Assembly (NCBI RefSeq): GCF_015235415.1
Contig: NZ_JADGLL010000009.1
Coordinates: 17,148 to 81,147, forward strand
DNA length: 64,000 nucleotides
Direction: 5' to 3'
Source of the DNA: Microbacterium paludicola
GTDB taxonomy: Bacteria; Actinomycetota; Actinomycetes; Actinomycetales; Microbacteriaceae
The position numbers and the translations under genes were made by a program. Under the pieces are notes generated by a model. It searched no databases and was not told where the DNA came from. It was given only the letters and a program-made list of their open reading frames with translations. Numbering within the stretch: the first letter of the stretch is position 1; the number at the start of each line of letters is the position of its first letter. Positions 1 to 8,227 of the stretch are shown here, in pieces.

Positions 1-1
1 G

Positions 2-511
2 TTCGGCGTGGTCGTCGAGCACCTCCCCTGGCTGTTCGAGCTCGTGCGCTGGGGCGGCGTCGTCTTCCTGGCGGCATACGGATTGATGGCCGCCTGGCGG
101 GCGCTGCGCCCGCAGGAGCAGTCGATCGTGCTCGACGAGCCGGCGGCACCGGTCGCCGCTCCCGCATCCGACCTCGGCGGCGGCACCGCGACGCTGGTGC
201 GCGTCGCCCAGACCGCACCCTCCCGCACGCTGGCGCCGGCGATCCTGTCGTGCCTGGCGATCACCTGGCTGAACCCGCACGCCTACCTCGACACGGTGTT
301 CCTCGTCGGTTCGGTGTCGGCCGGCTACGGCGACCTGCGCTGGGTGTTCGGCGCCGGCGCCGTCGTGGGAAGCGCGATCTGGTTCTCGCTGATGACGGTC
401 GCCGCACGCTTCGCGGCGCGCTGGCTGCGCTCCCCGCGCGCATGGCGCATCCTCGACGCCTTCATCGCCGTCGCGATGCTGCTGCTCGCCGCGGGGCTCG
501 CCGTCGCCTGA
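2..511 (+). CDS. LysE/ArgO-family amino-acid exporter, 5'-truncated
   Basis: Only the last 169 codons are in the window; the frame is open to base 2 and the true start lies upstream. LysE/ArgO proteins are inner-membrane exporters of basic amino acids or related metabolites. Seen here: hydrophobic segments near codons 16-35, 80-100, 113-135 and 147-169, and the stretch ITWLNPHAYLDTVFLVGS, which is the typical central signature of ArgO/YggA proteins. A hydrophilic Pro/Ala/Asp-rich loop (about codons 38-68) separates the first visible helix from the rest, as usual in this family. The stop is followed by a 21-base gap to acyP, which has its own ribosome binding site. Family assignment is firm; substrate (Arg or Lys) is inferred from the family only. 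Confidence 0.85.
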   Translation, partial: FGVVVEHLPWLFELVRWGGVVFLAAYGLMAAWRALRPQEQSIVLDEPAAPVAAPASDLGGGTATLVRVAQTAPSRTLAPAILSCLAITWLNPHAYLDTVFLVGSVSAGYGDLRWVFGAGAVVGSAIWFSLMTVAARFAARWLRSPRAWRILDAFIAVAMLLLAAGLAVA

Positions 512-532
512 TCCGCGCGCCACGATGGAGGC

Positions 533-820
533 ATGACTCCTCGGCAGCTGTGCGTCCACGTCATCGTCCGCGGCCGGGTGCAGGGCGTGGGGTTCCGCTT
601 CGAGACGCGCGCACAGGCCCGGCGCCTGGGCGTTGCCGGGTGGGTGCGCAACCTCGCGGACGGCTCCGTAGAGGCCCTCGTCGAGGGCGAGGTCGCGGCC
701 GTCGACGCGCTGCTCGCCTGGATGGAGCACGGGCCGGCGGGCGCCGCGGTGACGTCGCTCGACACCTCCCCCGCAGAGCCGACCGGTGCGAGCGGCTTCG
801 AGATCCGTCGCACCGCCTGA
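533..820 (+). CDS. acyP: Acylphosphatase
   Basis: A 95-residue protein of normal acylphosphatase length, hydrolysing acyl-phosphates such as carbamoyl-, acetyl- or 1,3-bisphosphoglycerate phosphate in the cytoplasm. The signature GRVQGVGFR carries the catalytic Arg22, and GWVRNLADGSVE carries Asn40; their 18-residue spacing is the family norm. ATG at 533 is preceded by GGAGG at the right distance. It runs towards rplA and the two share a bidirectional hairpin terminator at 842-873. It follows the exporter gene by 21 bases and may be read through from it. Confidence 0.93.
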   Translation: MTPRQLCVHVIVRGRVQGVGFRFETRAQARRLGVAGWVRNLADGSVEALVEGEVAAVDALLAWMEHGPAGAAVTSLDTSPAEPTGASGFEIRRTA

Positions 821-841
821 TCCGGATCATCCGGGAATGCG

Positions 842-873
842 GAAGGGGCCCCGCCTGGCGGCGGAGCCCCTTC
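842..873. terminator. Bidirectional terminator between acyP and rplA
   Basis: Inverted repeat GAAGGGGCCCCGCC (842-855) / GGCGGAGCCCCTTC (860-873) with a 4-base loop and a single mismatch, lying between two converging genes. The position fits a shared terminator for acyP (+) and the rplK-rplA unit (-). Confidence 0.8.
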
Positions 874-886
874 TGCGATGCGCGAG

Positions 887-1579
887 TTACGCGATGACGT
901 TGACGTCCAGCGGGATGCCAGGGCCGAACGTGGTCGACACGGCGCCCTTCTGGATGTAACGGCCCTTGGAGCTCGACGGCTTCAGGCGCACGATCTCGTC
1001 GAGCGCGGCCTGCAGGTTGGCGTCGAGCTGCTCGGCCGAGAACGACGCCTTGCCCACGATGAAGTGGACGTTGGCGTGCTTGTCGACACGGAACTCGATC
1101 TTGCCGCCCTTGATCTCCTCGACGGCCTTGGCCGGGTTGGGGGTCACGGTGCCGGTCTTGGGGTTCGGCATCAGGCCGCGGGGGCCGAGGACCTTACCCA
1201 GACGACCGACCTGGCCCATGAGCTCCGGCACGGACACGGCCGCGTCGAAGTCGGTCCAGCCGGCGGCGACCTTCTCGATGAGCTCGGTGCCGCCGACCTC
1301 GTCCGCACCGGCCGCGATGGCGGCCTCGGCCGCGGGGCCGTTGGCGAAGACGATGACGCGGGCGGTCTTACCCGTGCCGTGCGGCAGCATGACGGTGCCA
1401 CGCACCATCTGGTCTGCCTTGCGCGGGTCGACCGAGAGCTTCAGCGCGACCTCGACGGTCGAGTCGAACTTCTTCGAGCCCGTCTCCTTCGCGAGGGCGA
1501 CGGCCTCGGTGGGCGTGTAGAACTTGCCGGCCTCGAGCTTCTCGACGGCGGCAGCGTAAGCCTTGGACTTGGTAGCCAT
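887..1579 (-). CDS. rplA: 50S ribosomal protein L1
   Basis: L1 binds 23S rRNA helices 76-78 and forms the mobile stalk at the E site; in many bacteria it also represses translation of its own operon. The 230-residue product begins [18 protein letters not shown], and the family signature FVNGPAAE-like ([12 protein letters not shown]) and [12 protein letters not shown] regions are clear. The start ATG at 1579 is chosen because a strong AGGGGG ribosome binding site precedes it, although the frame stays open further upstream. rplA lies 14 bases after rplK and must be co-transcribed with it. A possible L1 target in the rplK leader is annotated at 2037-2071. Confidence 0.97.
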   Translation of the reverse strand: MATKSKAYAAAVEKLEAGKFYTPTEAVALAKETGSKKFDSTVEVALKLSVDPRKADQMVRGTVMLPHGTGKTARVIVFANGPAAEAAIAAGADEVGGTELIEKVAAGWTDFDAAVSVPELMGQVGRLGKVLGPRGLMPNPKTGTVTPNPAKAVEEIKGGKIEFRVDKHANVHFIVGKASFSAEQLDANLQAALDEIVRLKPSSSKGRYIQKGAVSTTFGPGIPLDVNVIA

Positions 1580-1593
1580 GTTGGTTATCCCCC

Positions 1594-2025
1594 TCAGTCC
1601 TCGACCGTGATGCCCATGGAGCGGGCGGTGCCGGCGATGATCTTCGAGGCGGCCTCGATGTCGTTCGCGTTCAGGTCGGGCTGCTTCGTCTTGGCGATCT
1701 CGGCGACCTGCTCCTTGGTGAGCTTGCCGACCTTGACCGTGTGCGGCGTGGCCGAGCCCTTCGCGAGGCCGGCGGCCTTCTTGATGAGCTCCGCGGCCGG
1801 CGGGGTCTTCAGAACGAACGTGAAGCTGCGGTCCTCGTAGACGGTGATCTCCACGGGGATGACGTTGCCGCGCTGCGACTCGGTCGCGGCGTTGTACGCC
1901 TTGCAGAACTCCATGATGTTGACGCCGTGCTGACCCAGGGCCGGGCCGATCGGCGGCGCCGGGTTGGCTGCACCGGCGTTGATCTGAAGCTTGATCAGGC
2001 CGGTCACCTTCTTCTTCGGTGCCAT
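1594..2025 (-). CDS. rplK: 50S ribosomal protein L11
   Basis: L11 is the 23S rRNA-binding protein of the GTPase-associated centre, needed for factor binding and for RelA-type sensing. Length 143 residues, normal for the family. The start [20 protein letters not shown] and the proline-rich [20 protein letters not shown] block are diagnostic. ATG at 2025 is directly preceded by a purine-rich GAGAGGAAGAGGAA ribosome binding site. It is first in the rplK-rplA unit, separated from nusG by a hairpin terminator and a recognisable promoter, so the four genes are not simply one operon. Confidence 0.98.
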   Translation of the reverse strand: MAPKKKVTGLIKLQINAGAANPAPPIGPALGQHGVNIMEFCKAYNAATESQRGNVIPVEITVYEDRSFTFVLKTPPAAELIKKAAGLAKGSATPHTVKVGKLTKEQVAEIAKTKQPDLNANDIEAASKIIAGTARSMGITVED

Positions 2026-2036
2026 TTCCTCTTCCT

Positions 2037-2071
2037 CTCATCGAGCGGATGCCGGTTGCATCCGCTCTCCC
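2037..2071 (-). promoter_or_regulatory. Candidate L1 autoregulatory site in the rplK leader
   Basis: On the minus strand the leader reads GGGAG, leading into a perfect 10-bp stem (GAGCGGATGC / GCATCCGCTC, positions 2067-2058 and 2052-2043) with a 5-base loop, then GATGAG running into the rplK ribosome binding site. The GGGAG - stem - GATGA layout resembles the L1 binding site in 23S rRNA and known L1 mRNA targets. Its overlap with the ribosome binding region fits translational repression by L1. Sequence and structure are seen; the L1 role is inferred. Confidence 0.5.
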
Positions 2072-2143
2072 GCACGCAGGACCATCCGGAGATCCGGATC
2101 CTGCGAGCGGTGTCGTTCGCGCAGACATGGCGCAAACCAGTAG

Positions 2144-2152
2144 ATCTTAGCA
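2144..2152 (-). promoter_or_regulatory. Extended -10 promoter of rplK-rplA
   Basis: On the minus strand TG-C-TAAGAT forms an extended -10 element about 120 bases upstream of rplK, immediately downstream of the nusG terminator. No convincing -35 is visible, which is usual for extended -10 promoters. Confidence 0.55.
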
Positions 2153-2158
2153 GAGCAA

Positions 2159-2189
2159 GAGGGGGCCGATCCTGTGGATCGACCCCCTC
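2159..2189 (-). terminator. Terminator of secE-nusG
   Basis: Hairpin with 14-base arms (2159-2172 and 2176-2189), one mismatch and a 3-base loop, beginning 17 bases after the nusG stop codon. No strong U-run follows, as is common in high-GC actinobacteria. Confidence 0.75.
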
Positions 2190-2205
2190 GCGCTCGTGAG
2201 AAGAA

Positions 2206-3231
2206 CTAGACCATCTTGGTGACCTGGTCGAAGCTGAGCTCGACCGGGGTCTCGCGCTCGAAGAGCGAGACGAGGACCGTGAGCTTGCCGCTCTCGGGCT
2301 TGATCTCGCTGATCGTGCCGGGAAGGCCCGCGAACGAGCCCTCCTTGATCGTGATCGTCTCGCCGGTCTCGAAGTCGACCTCGGCGGGGATGACGCGGGC
2401 CTGCGTGGCGCTGCCCTTGGGGGCGCCGCTCTTCGCCTGAGCCTGTGCTTCCTTGATCTCGACGAGGGGCTTCAGCATGTTGAAGGCCTCCTCGAAGCGC
2501 AGCGGCGTCGGGTTGTGGGCGTTGCCCACGAAGCCGGTGACGCCCGGCGTGTGGCGCACGACCGACCAGGTGTCCTCGTTGAGCTCCATGCGCACAAGCA
2601 CGTAGCCGGGGATGCGCACGCGCGTGACCATCTTGCGCTGGCCGTTCTTGATCTCGACGACGTCCTCCATCGGGACCTCGACCTGGTAGATGTCGTCCTC
2701 GACCTCGAGCGTCGACTTGCGCTGCTCGATGTTGGCCTTCACCTTGCGCTCGAAGCCGGCGTAGGAGTGGATGACGTACCACTTGCCCTCGAGCGAGCGC
2801 AGCTCCTGGCGGAACGCCTCGTACGGGTCGGCGTCCGCATCCGCGTCGGCGTCAGCCTCATCCTCGTCGCCGTTCACGTCGGGGCCGTCGTAGGGGGCGA
2901 CCTCGGTGGCCTCGGCGGCCTCGCGCTCGGCGGCCTCCTCCTCCACGGAGTCGTTCAGCACCTCGGCGGCGGCCTCGACCTCTTCGGTCTCGTCGATGTT
3001 CAGGGCGTCGTTCACGATCGCGTCAGCCTCCGGGTCGTCGATCTCGATGTCTTCGTCGCTCACTTCGTCGTCCTCGTCATTCGGGCCGTCGATGTGCATC
3101 GCGAGGTGCTCGGCGGAGTCGCTGGCGTGCAGGTTGGCGTACAGGACGTTGCCCTCCTGGGCCTCGTCCTCCTCGCTCGACTGCTCGGCTGCCGGCGCCC
3201 AGTCGGCGTCGTCGACGTGCTTTTCAGACAC
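2206..3231 (-). CDS. nusG: Transcription termination/antitermination factor NusG
   Basis: NusG binds RNA polymerase through its NGN domain and couples it to Rho or ribosomal S10 through its KOW domain. The product is 341 residues, against about 180 in E. coli. The extra length is an acidic N-terminal region of about 140 residues, as in other actinobacterial NusG proteins, and it ends in a strictly alternating Ala-Asp run at residues 126-135. The NGN domain follows (about 149-255, containing [12 protein letters not shown] and PGYVLVRM) and then the KOW domain (about 285-341, [13 protein letters not shown]). The start is GTG at 3231. It is 93 bases downstream of secE; the gap contains an 8-bp hairpin. 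Confidence 0.96.
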   Translation of the reverse strand: MSEKHVDDADWAPAAEQSSEEDEAQEGNVLYANLHASDSAEHLAMHIDGPNDEDDEVSDEDIEIDDPEADAIVNDALNIDETEEVEAAAEVLNDSVEEEAAEREAAEATEVAPYDGPDVNGDEDEADADADADADPYEAFRQELRSLEGKWYVIHSYAGFERKVKANIEQRKSTLEVEDDIYQVEVPMEDVVEIKNGQRKMVTRVRIPGYVLVRMELNEDTWSVVRHTPGVTGFVGNAHNPTPLRFEEAFNMLKPLVEIKEAQAQAKSGAPKGSATQARVIPAEVDFETGETITIKEGSFAGLPGTISEIKPESGKLTVLVSLFERETPVELSFDQVTKMV

Positions 3232-3256
3232 TGGCGTTCATCTCTTCCGTTCAACG

Positions 3257-3283
3257 GCGGATGAGCGGGTGCGCTTCATCCGC
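3257..3283 (-). other. Hairpin between secE and nusG
   Basis: Perfect 8-bp inverted repeat GCGGATGA (3257-3264) / TCATCCGC (3276-3283) in the 93-base secE-nusG gap. It could modulate readthrough or stabilise the mRNA; function is unknown. Confidence 0.35.
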
Positions 3284-3324
3284 ATGCTCACCTGCCGAGA
3301 CAGGACGAGCGATGCGTCAGCAGG

Positions 3325-3585
3325 TCAGGCCGGGACTCCGAAGACGACCGTCGTGACCCACGAGAAGAGGTAGTCGAGACCGTAGACAAGGGCCATCATC
3401 ACGACCACGAATCCCAGCACGACAGCCGTGAACTTCAGCAGCTCCGAGCGGGTCGGAGTCACGACCTTGCGGAGTTCGGCGATGACCTGGCGGAAGAAGA
3501 TCACGATCCGTGCGAAGAAGCCGGGCTTCTTCTCACCGCTCGTGCCTGCCGCGACGACGTCGCCGCTTGCTGCGTCCTGGACCAT
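3325..3585 (-). CDS. secE: Preprotein translocase subunit SecE
   Basis: SecE is the small essential membrane subunit that clamps SecY in the SecYEG channel. The 86-residue product has a hydrophilic N-terminus, the conserved amphipathic stretch RQVIAELRKVVTPTRSELLK (about residues 34-53) and one transmembrane helix (about 55-80). ATG at 3585 is chosen: it follows an AAAGG ribosome binding site, lies 35 bases after the tRNA-Trp gene, and gives the normal short form. A longer open frame would run into the tRNA. The order tRNA-Trp, secE, nusG, rplK, rplA is the standard bacterial one. Confidence 0.95.
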   Translation of the reverse strand: MVQDAASGDVVAAGTSGEKKPGFFARIVIFFRQVIAELRKVVTPTRSELLKFTAVVLGFVVVMMALVYGLDYLFSWVTTVVFGVPA

Positions 3586-3620
3586 TGACTGCCTTTCGTG
3601 AGTCAGCTGACGCTGACGCG

Positions 3621-3693
<73 letters not shown>

Positions 3694-3822
3694 AGAGATC
3701 CGTCGGACCCCTGGATCATCCGCTCCCCCGCCCGTCCGGAAGCCGGGCACGGCGAAAGAATGCAGATGACAACTGCCACACAAGCATACGGCATGCCCTG
3801 AGACCCCGCGAACCGTGGGGCC

Positions 3823-3848
3823 GCCCGCGCGTGGCGCCGGACGCGGGC
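3823..3848 (-). terminator. Terminator after the succinate-semialdehyde dehydrogenase gene
   Basis: Perfect 7-bp GC-rich inverted repeat GCCCGCG (3823-3829) / CGCGGGC (3842-3848) immediately after the stop of the gene at 3853-5316. A second hairpin CCCCGCG/CGTGGGG follows at about 3804-3820. Confidence 0.55.
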
Positions 3849-3852
3849 TGCG

Positions 3853-5316
3853 TCAGGCGTTCGGGAGGAACGTGTACTTCGTGGAGAGGTACTCGTGGAT
3901 TCCCTCGAAGCCGCCCTCGCGGCCCACGCCCGACTGCTTGACGCCGCCGAACGGGGCCGCGGCGTTCGACACGACGCCCGCGTTGAGGCCCATCATCCCC
4001 GTCTCCAGGCGCTCGATCATCCGGTGCCCGCGCTGCAGGTCCTCGGTGTACACGTACGACACCAGGCCGTACTCGGTGTCGTTCGCGAGGCGCACGGCAT
4101 CGTCCTCCGTGGCGAACGTGGCGATCGCCAGCACCGGGCCGAAGATCTCCTCGCGCAGGATGGCGCTGCCCGGCTGGACGCCGGTGACCACCGTCGGCTG
4201 GTAGAACGTGCCGGGGCCGTCGAGCCGCTCGCCGCCCGCGACCACCGTCGCGCCGCGCTCTGTCGCATCCGCCACCAGCTCGACCGCCTTGTCCACGGCA
4301 TCGGAATCGATGAGCGGGCCGATCTCGACCCCCTCCTCCGTGCCGCGACCGATCTTCATCTTCGTGACGCGCTCGGTGATCCGCTGCGCGAACTCCTCGG
4401 CGACCGACTCGTGCACGATGAAGCGGTTCGCCGCTGTGCAGGCCTGGCCGATGTTGCGGAACTTGGCGAGCATCGCGCCGTCCACCGCCTTGTCCAGGTC
4501 GGCGTCCTCGAACACCACGAACGGCGCGTTGCCGCCCAGTTCCATCGACACCCGCAGCACGCCCTCCGCGGCCTGCGCGATGAGCTTGCGCCCGACCTCG
4601 GTCGACCCGGTGAAGGAGAGCTTGCGCAGCCGCGGGTCGGCGATGATCGGCGCCGACACCCGGCTCGACGACGCCGAGGTCACGACGTTCACAACACCCT
4701 TCGGAAGGCCCGCCTCCACGAGCAGCTTCGCGAAGAACAGCGTCGTCAGCGGGGTCAGCTGCGGGGGCTTGATGACCACCGTGCAGCCCGCGGCGAGCGC
4801 CGGCGCGATCTTGCGGGTCGCCATCGCGAACGGGAAGTTCCACGGCGTGATGAAGAACGACGGCCCCACCGGACGCTGCGACACGATGATCCGGCCCGTG
4901 CCCTCCGGGTTCGAGCCGTAGCGGCCCGCGATGCGCACGGCCTCCTCGCTGAACCACCGGTTGAACTCGTTGCCGTATGTGACCTCGCCCTTCGCCTCGG
5001 CGAGGGGCTTTCCCATCTCGATCGTCATCAGCAGCGCCACGTCATCCGCGCGCTCTCGGACGAGCTCGAACGCGCGACGCAGGATGTCGCTGCGCACGCG
5101 CGGCGGGGTGTTCGCCCACTCGTCCTGCACCGCCACGGCCGCATCGAGCGCGGCGATCCCGTCCTCCTCGGTCGCGTCGGCGACGTGCGCGACGACCTCG
5201 TTCGTGGCGGGATCGCGCACCTGGAAGGTCTTCCCCGACGAGGAGTCGACCCATTCGCCCCCGATGAACAGGCGGGTGTCGACCTCGTCCAGCAGCGCCT
5301 TCTCGCGTTCGTTCAC
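3853..5316 (-). CDS. gabD: NAD(P)-dependent succinate-semialdehyde dehydrogenase
   Basis: An aldehyde dehydrogenase of 487 residues, best matching the GabD branch that oxidises succinate semialdehyde to succinate in GABA and polyamine breakdown. The catalytic residues are present: Glu259 in MELGGNAP and nucleophile Cys293 in NIGQACTAANRF. The oxyanion Asn is in FFITPWNFPF (about 160) and the cofactor motif FTGSTEVG spans 236-242. GTG at 5316 is preceded by GGAGGAGAACC, an excellent ribosome binding site. A -10 TAATGT (5394-5399) suggests a leader of about 70 bases. No GABA transaminase is nearby, so the exact aldehyde substrate is inferred from family resemblance only. Confidence 0.85.
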   Translation of the reverse strand: MNEREKALLDEVDTRLFIGGEWVDSSSGKTFQVRDPATNEVVAHVADATEEDGIAALDAAVAVQDEWANTPPRVRSDILRRAFELVRERADDVALLMTIEMGKPLAEAKGEVTYGNEFNRWFSEEAVRIAGRYGSNPEGTGRIIVSQRPVGPSFFITPWNFPFAMATRKIAPALAAGCTVVIKPPQLTPLTTLFFAKLLVEAGLPKGVVNVVTSASSSRVSAPIIADPRLRKLSFTGSTEVGRKLIAQAAEGVLRVSMELGGNAPFVVFEDADLDKAVDGAMLAKFRNIGQACTAANRFIVHESVAEEFAQRITERVTKMKIGRGTEEGVEIGPLIDSDAVDKAVELVADATERGATVVAGGERLDGPGTFYQPTVVTGVQPGSAILREEIFGPVLAIATFATEDDAVRLANDTEYGLVSYVYTEDLQRGHRMIERLETGMMGLNAGVVSNAAAPFGGVKQSGVGREGGFEGIHEYLSTKYTFLPNA

Positions 5317-5474
5317 GGTTCTCCTCCGAGTTCGCGTCTGTCTCAGTCCGCGATCGCGTCGGCGCCGACGCCGCAGACCGTCCTGCACTGCCGACATTAC
5401 GCCTGCCGCCGGGGGCGGGCGCGCGACCGTAACGGCTCTCATGCGACGGGGCATCAGCTACTACGCTCGTGCGT

Positions 5475-6674
5475 GTGACCGACCGCGCCCCCCTCTCCCG
5501 CAAGCTCTCCGCTATCGCCGAATCCGCCACGCTGAAGGTGGATGCAAAGGCGAAGGCCCTCAAGGCCGAGGGAAAGGCCGTCATCTCGTACGCCGCCGGG
5601 GAGCCCGACTTCGCGACGCCCGCGTTCGTCGTCGATGCGGCCGCCGAGGCGCTGAAGGACCCGGGAAACTTCCGGTACACCCCGGCCGCCGGCCTCCCCG
5701 CGCTGCGCGAGGCGATCGCGGCGAAGACGCTTCGCGACTCGGGCCTGGACGTCCCCGCGTCGCGCGTCGTCGTCACCAACGGCGGCAAGCAGGCGGTGTA
5801 CCAGGCGTTCCAGGCGGTCGTGAACCCCGGCGACGAGGTGCTGCTGCCCGCGCCGTACTGGACCACCTACCCCGAGGCGATCCGCCTCGCCGACGGCGTT
5901 CCCGTCGAGGTGTTCGCGGGCGCCGACCAGGACTACAAGGTCACCGTCGACCAGCTCGAGGCTGCGCGCACCGACCGCACGACCGTGCTGGTGTTTGTAT
6001 CCCCGTCGAACCCGACCGGATCCGTCTACACGCCGGAGGAGACGAAGGCGATCGGCGAATGGGCGCTCGCCCATGGCATCTGGGTGATCAGCGACGAGAT
6101 CTACCAGAACCTCGTCTACGAGGGCGCCCGCGCCATGTCGATCGTCGAGGCCGTCCCCGAGCTCGCCGAGCAGACCATCCTGCTCAACGGCGTCGCGAAG
6201 ACCTATGCGATGACCGGATGGCGCGTGGGCTGGATGGTGGGGCCCGCCGATGCGATCTCGCTCGCGGCGAACCTGCAGTCGCACCTGTCGAGCAACGTCA
6301 ACAACGTCGCCCAGCGCGCGGCCCTCGCCGCCCTGACGGGCTCGCAGACGGATGCCGAGGAGATGCGCGTGGCGTTCGACCGCCGCCGCCGCCTGATCGT
6401 CGGAGAGCTGTCGAAGATCCCCGGCGTCGAGGTGCCGAACCCGCTGGGTGCGTTCTACGTGTACCCCGACGTGCGCGGCCTGCTGGGCCGCGAGTGGGCC
6501 GGCCGCACGCCGGCCACGTCGCTGGAGCTCGCCGACCTCATCCTCGACGAGGCCGAGGTCGCGGTCGTGCCCGGCGAGGCGTTCGGCCCCAGCGGCTACC
6601 TGCGCCTGTCGTACGCCCTGGGCGACGACGCCCTGCTCGAGGGCGTGCAGCGCCTGCAGCGCCTGTTCAGCTGA
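5475..6674 (+). CDS. PLP-dependent aminotransferase, aspartate aminotransferase type
   Basis: A class I fold-type I aminotransferase of 399 residues, of the prokaryotic aspartate aminotransferase (Ib) kind, converting aspartate and 2-oxoglutarate to oxaloacetate and glutamate. Seen: substrate-binding [10 protein letters not shown] (40-49), SPSNPTG with Asn179, SDEIY with Asp207 and the PLP lysine Lys242 in [16 protein letters not shown] at 5475 is preferred to the in-frame GTG at 5469 because a TACGCT -10 element ends 7 bases before it and no ribosome binding site exists, which points to a leaderless mRNA. It is divergent from gabD. An aminotransferase in this neighbourhood (near secE and murB) is common in actinobacteria. 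Confidence 0.88.
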   Translation: MTDRAPLSRKLSAIAESATLKVDAKAKALKAEGKAVISYAAGEPDFATPAFVVDAAAEALKDPGNFRYTPAAGLPALREAIAAKTLRDSGLDVPASRVVVTNGGKQAVYQAFQAVVNPGDEVLLPAPYWTTYPEAIRLADGVPVEVFAGADQDYKVTVDQLEAARTDRTTVLVFVSPSNPTGSVYTPEETKAIGEWALAHGIWVISDEIYQNLVYEGARAMSIVEAVPELAEQTILLNGVAKTYAMTGWRVGWMVGPADAISLAANLQSHLSSNVNNVAQRAALAALTGSQTDAEEMRVAFDRRRRLIVGELSKIPGVEVPNPLGAFYVYPDVRGLLGREWAGRTPATSLELADLILDEAEVAVVPGEAFGPSGYLRLSYALGDDALLEGVQRLQRLFS

Positions 6675-6741
6675 CAACTCTTCCGCACGGTCGTCCGCGT
6701 CCGCGGGCGGCCGTGCGCCGTACCATCCTCATCGGAGAGAC

Positions 6742-8202
6742 ATGGCTCGTTCCCTGATCACGGGCACCCCGTGGCGTGTCATCCTGCTGTACTCGGTGCC
6801 GCTGCTGCTGGGAAACATCGTGCAGCAGGCGTATCAGATCGCCGACACGATCGTCGTCGGCCGCTACCTCGGTGTCGACTCCCTCGCCGCCGTCGGCGCG
6901 ACGGGAAGCCTGCTGTTCCTGCTGCTCGGATTCGCGTGGGGCCTCACAAGCGGCTTCGCCATCCCCACCGCGCAGGCGTTCGGGGCGCAGGATGACGCCG
7001 CCGTGCGCCGCTCGGTCGCGGCCGGGACGATCCTGACCGCGATCGTCACTGTGATCATCACCGTGGGTGCCCCGCTCATCGCGGCCCCCGCGCTCGCGCT
7101 GATGCAGACGCCCGCCGAGCTCATGGACGAGGCGACCGTGTTCACGCAGATCAGCTTCCTGGGCGCCGCCGGGATGATGTTCTTCAACTACCTCTCGGCG
7201 ATCATCCGCGCCATCGGCGACTCGCGCACGCCGCTGGTGTTCCTCACTGTCTCGTGCGTGCTGAACATCGCGCTCGTCCTGCTGTTCGTCGGCGTGCTCG
7301 ACTTCGGCGTGGCCGGTGCGGCGCTGGCGACGGTGCTTGCGCAGAGCGTGTCGGTGCTGCTGTGCCTCGACTACGTGCGGCGCCGCCTGCCGGTGCTTCA
7401 CGTGCGACGCGAGGACTGGCGCGCGGCACGCGATGATCTGCGCGAGCACCTGCGCCTCGGCCTGCCGATGGGCTTCCAGGCGTCGATCATCGCGATCGGC
7501 ACGATCACGGTGCAGGTCGCGCTCAACACGCTCGGCACCGAGGCGGTGGCGGCGTACACGACCGCGTCGCGCATCGACAGCCTGGCGATCGCGCTGCTGC
7601 AGTCGCTGGGCCTCGCCGTGTCGATGTACGCGGCGCAGAACCTCGGCGCCCGCCGCCCCGACCGCATCCGTCGCGGCGTCTCGCAGGCGACCTGGCTCGC
7701 GGTGGCCGCGGCCGTGCTGCTTGGCCTGTTCATGATCCTCCTCGGCGCGCCCATCGTGCGGCTGTTCGTCGGGGACGGCGCGGACGCCGTCGTCGAGCTC
7801 GCGCACGGGATGCTGATCATCAACGGCGCCGCCTACTCGCTGCTCGGCGTGCTGTTCGTGATCCGCGGCGCCCTGCAGGGACTCGGCCACACGCTCATCC
7901 CGACGGTGACGGGCATCGTCGAGCTCGTGATGCGCACCGCCGCGGCGGTGGTGCTCGGCGGCGTGATGGGCTTCATGGGGGTCGCGCTCAGCAACCCGCT
8001 GGCCTGGCTCGGCGCCGTCGCACTGCTGATCCCGTCCTACGTGAGCGCGCACCGCAAGCTCGCGACCATGCGGGTGGAGCCGCGCGAGGTCACCCCCACG
8101 ACGACGATCCCCGTGATCGGCCCCACCGACGGCTCGATGGTCGTCGACGCCGTCGTGACCTCGCCGATCCCGGTGATCCGCCGGATCCGCCGCCGCCGCT
8201 GA
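6742..8202 (+). CDS. MATE-family multidrug/metabolite efflux transporter
   Basis: A 486-residue membrane protein with about 12 hydrophobic helices in two homologous halves, beginning with the MATE-typical PLLLGNIVQQAYQIADTIVVG and repeating the fold from about residue 240 (LGLPMGFQASIIAIGTITVQ). MATE carriers use Na+ or H+ gradients to export cationic drugs or metabolites. ATG at 6742 follows GGAGAGA. The C-terminal 40 residues are a hydrophilic tail ending in RRIRRRR, longer than in most family members. It lies 67 bases after the aminotransferase gene on the same strand. The substrate cannot be told from sequence. Confidence 0.9.
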   Translation: MARSLITGTPWRVILLYSVPLLLGNIVQQAYQIADTIVVGRYLGVDSLAAVGATGSLLFLLLGFAWGLTSGFAIPTAQAFGAQDDAAVRRSVAAGTILTAIVTVIITVGAPLIAAPALALMQTPAELMDEATVFTQISFLGAAGMMFFNYLSAIIRAIGDSRTPLVFLTVSCVLNIALVLLFVGVLDFGVAGAALATVLAQSVSVLLCLDYVRRRLPVLHVRREDWRAARDDLREHLRLGLPMGFQASIIAIGTITVQVALNTLGTEAVAAYTTASRIDSLAIALLQSLGLAVSMYAAQNLGARRPDRIRRGVSQATWLAVAAAVLLGLFMILLGAPIVRLFVGDGADAVVELAHGMLIINGAAYSLLGVLFVIRGALQGLGHTLIPTVTGIVELVMRTAAAVVLGGVMGFMGVALSNPLAWLGAVALLIPSYVSAHRKLATMRVEPREVTPTTTIPVIGPTDGSMVVDAVVTSPIPVIRRIRRRR

Positions 8203-8227
8203 CGGACGTCGCGAGCGACGGGATGGG

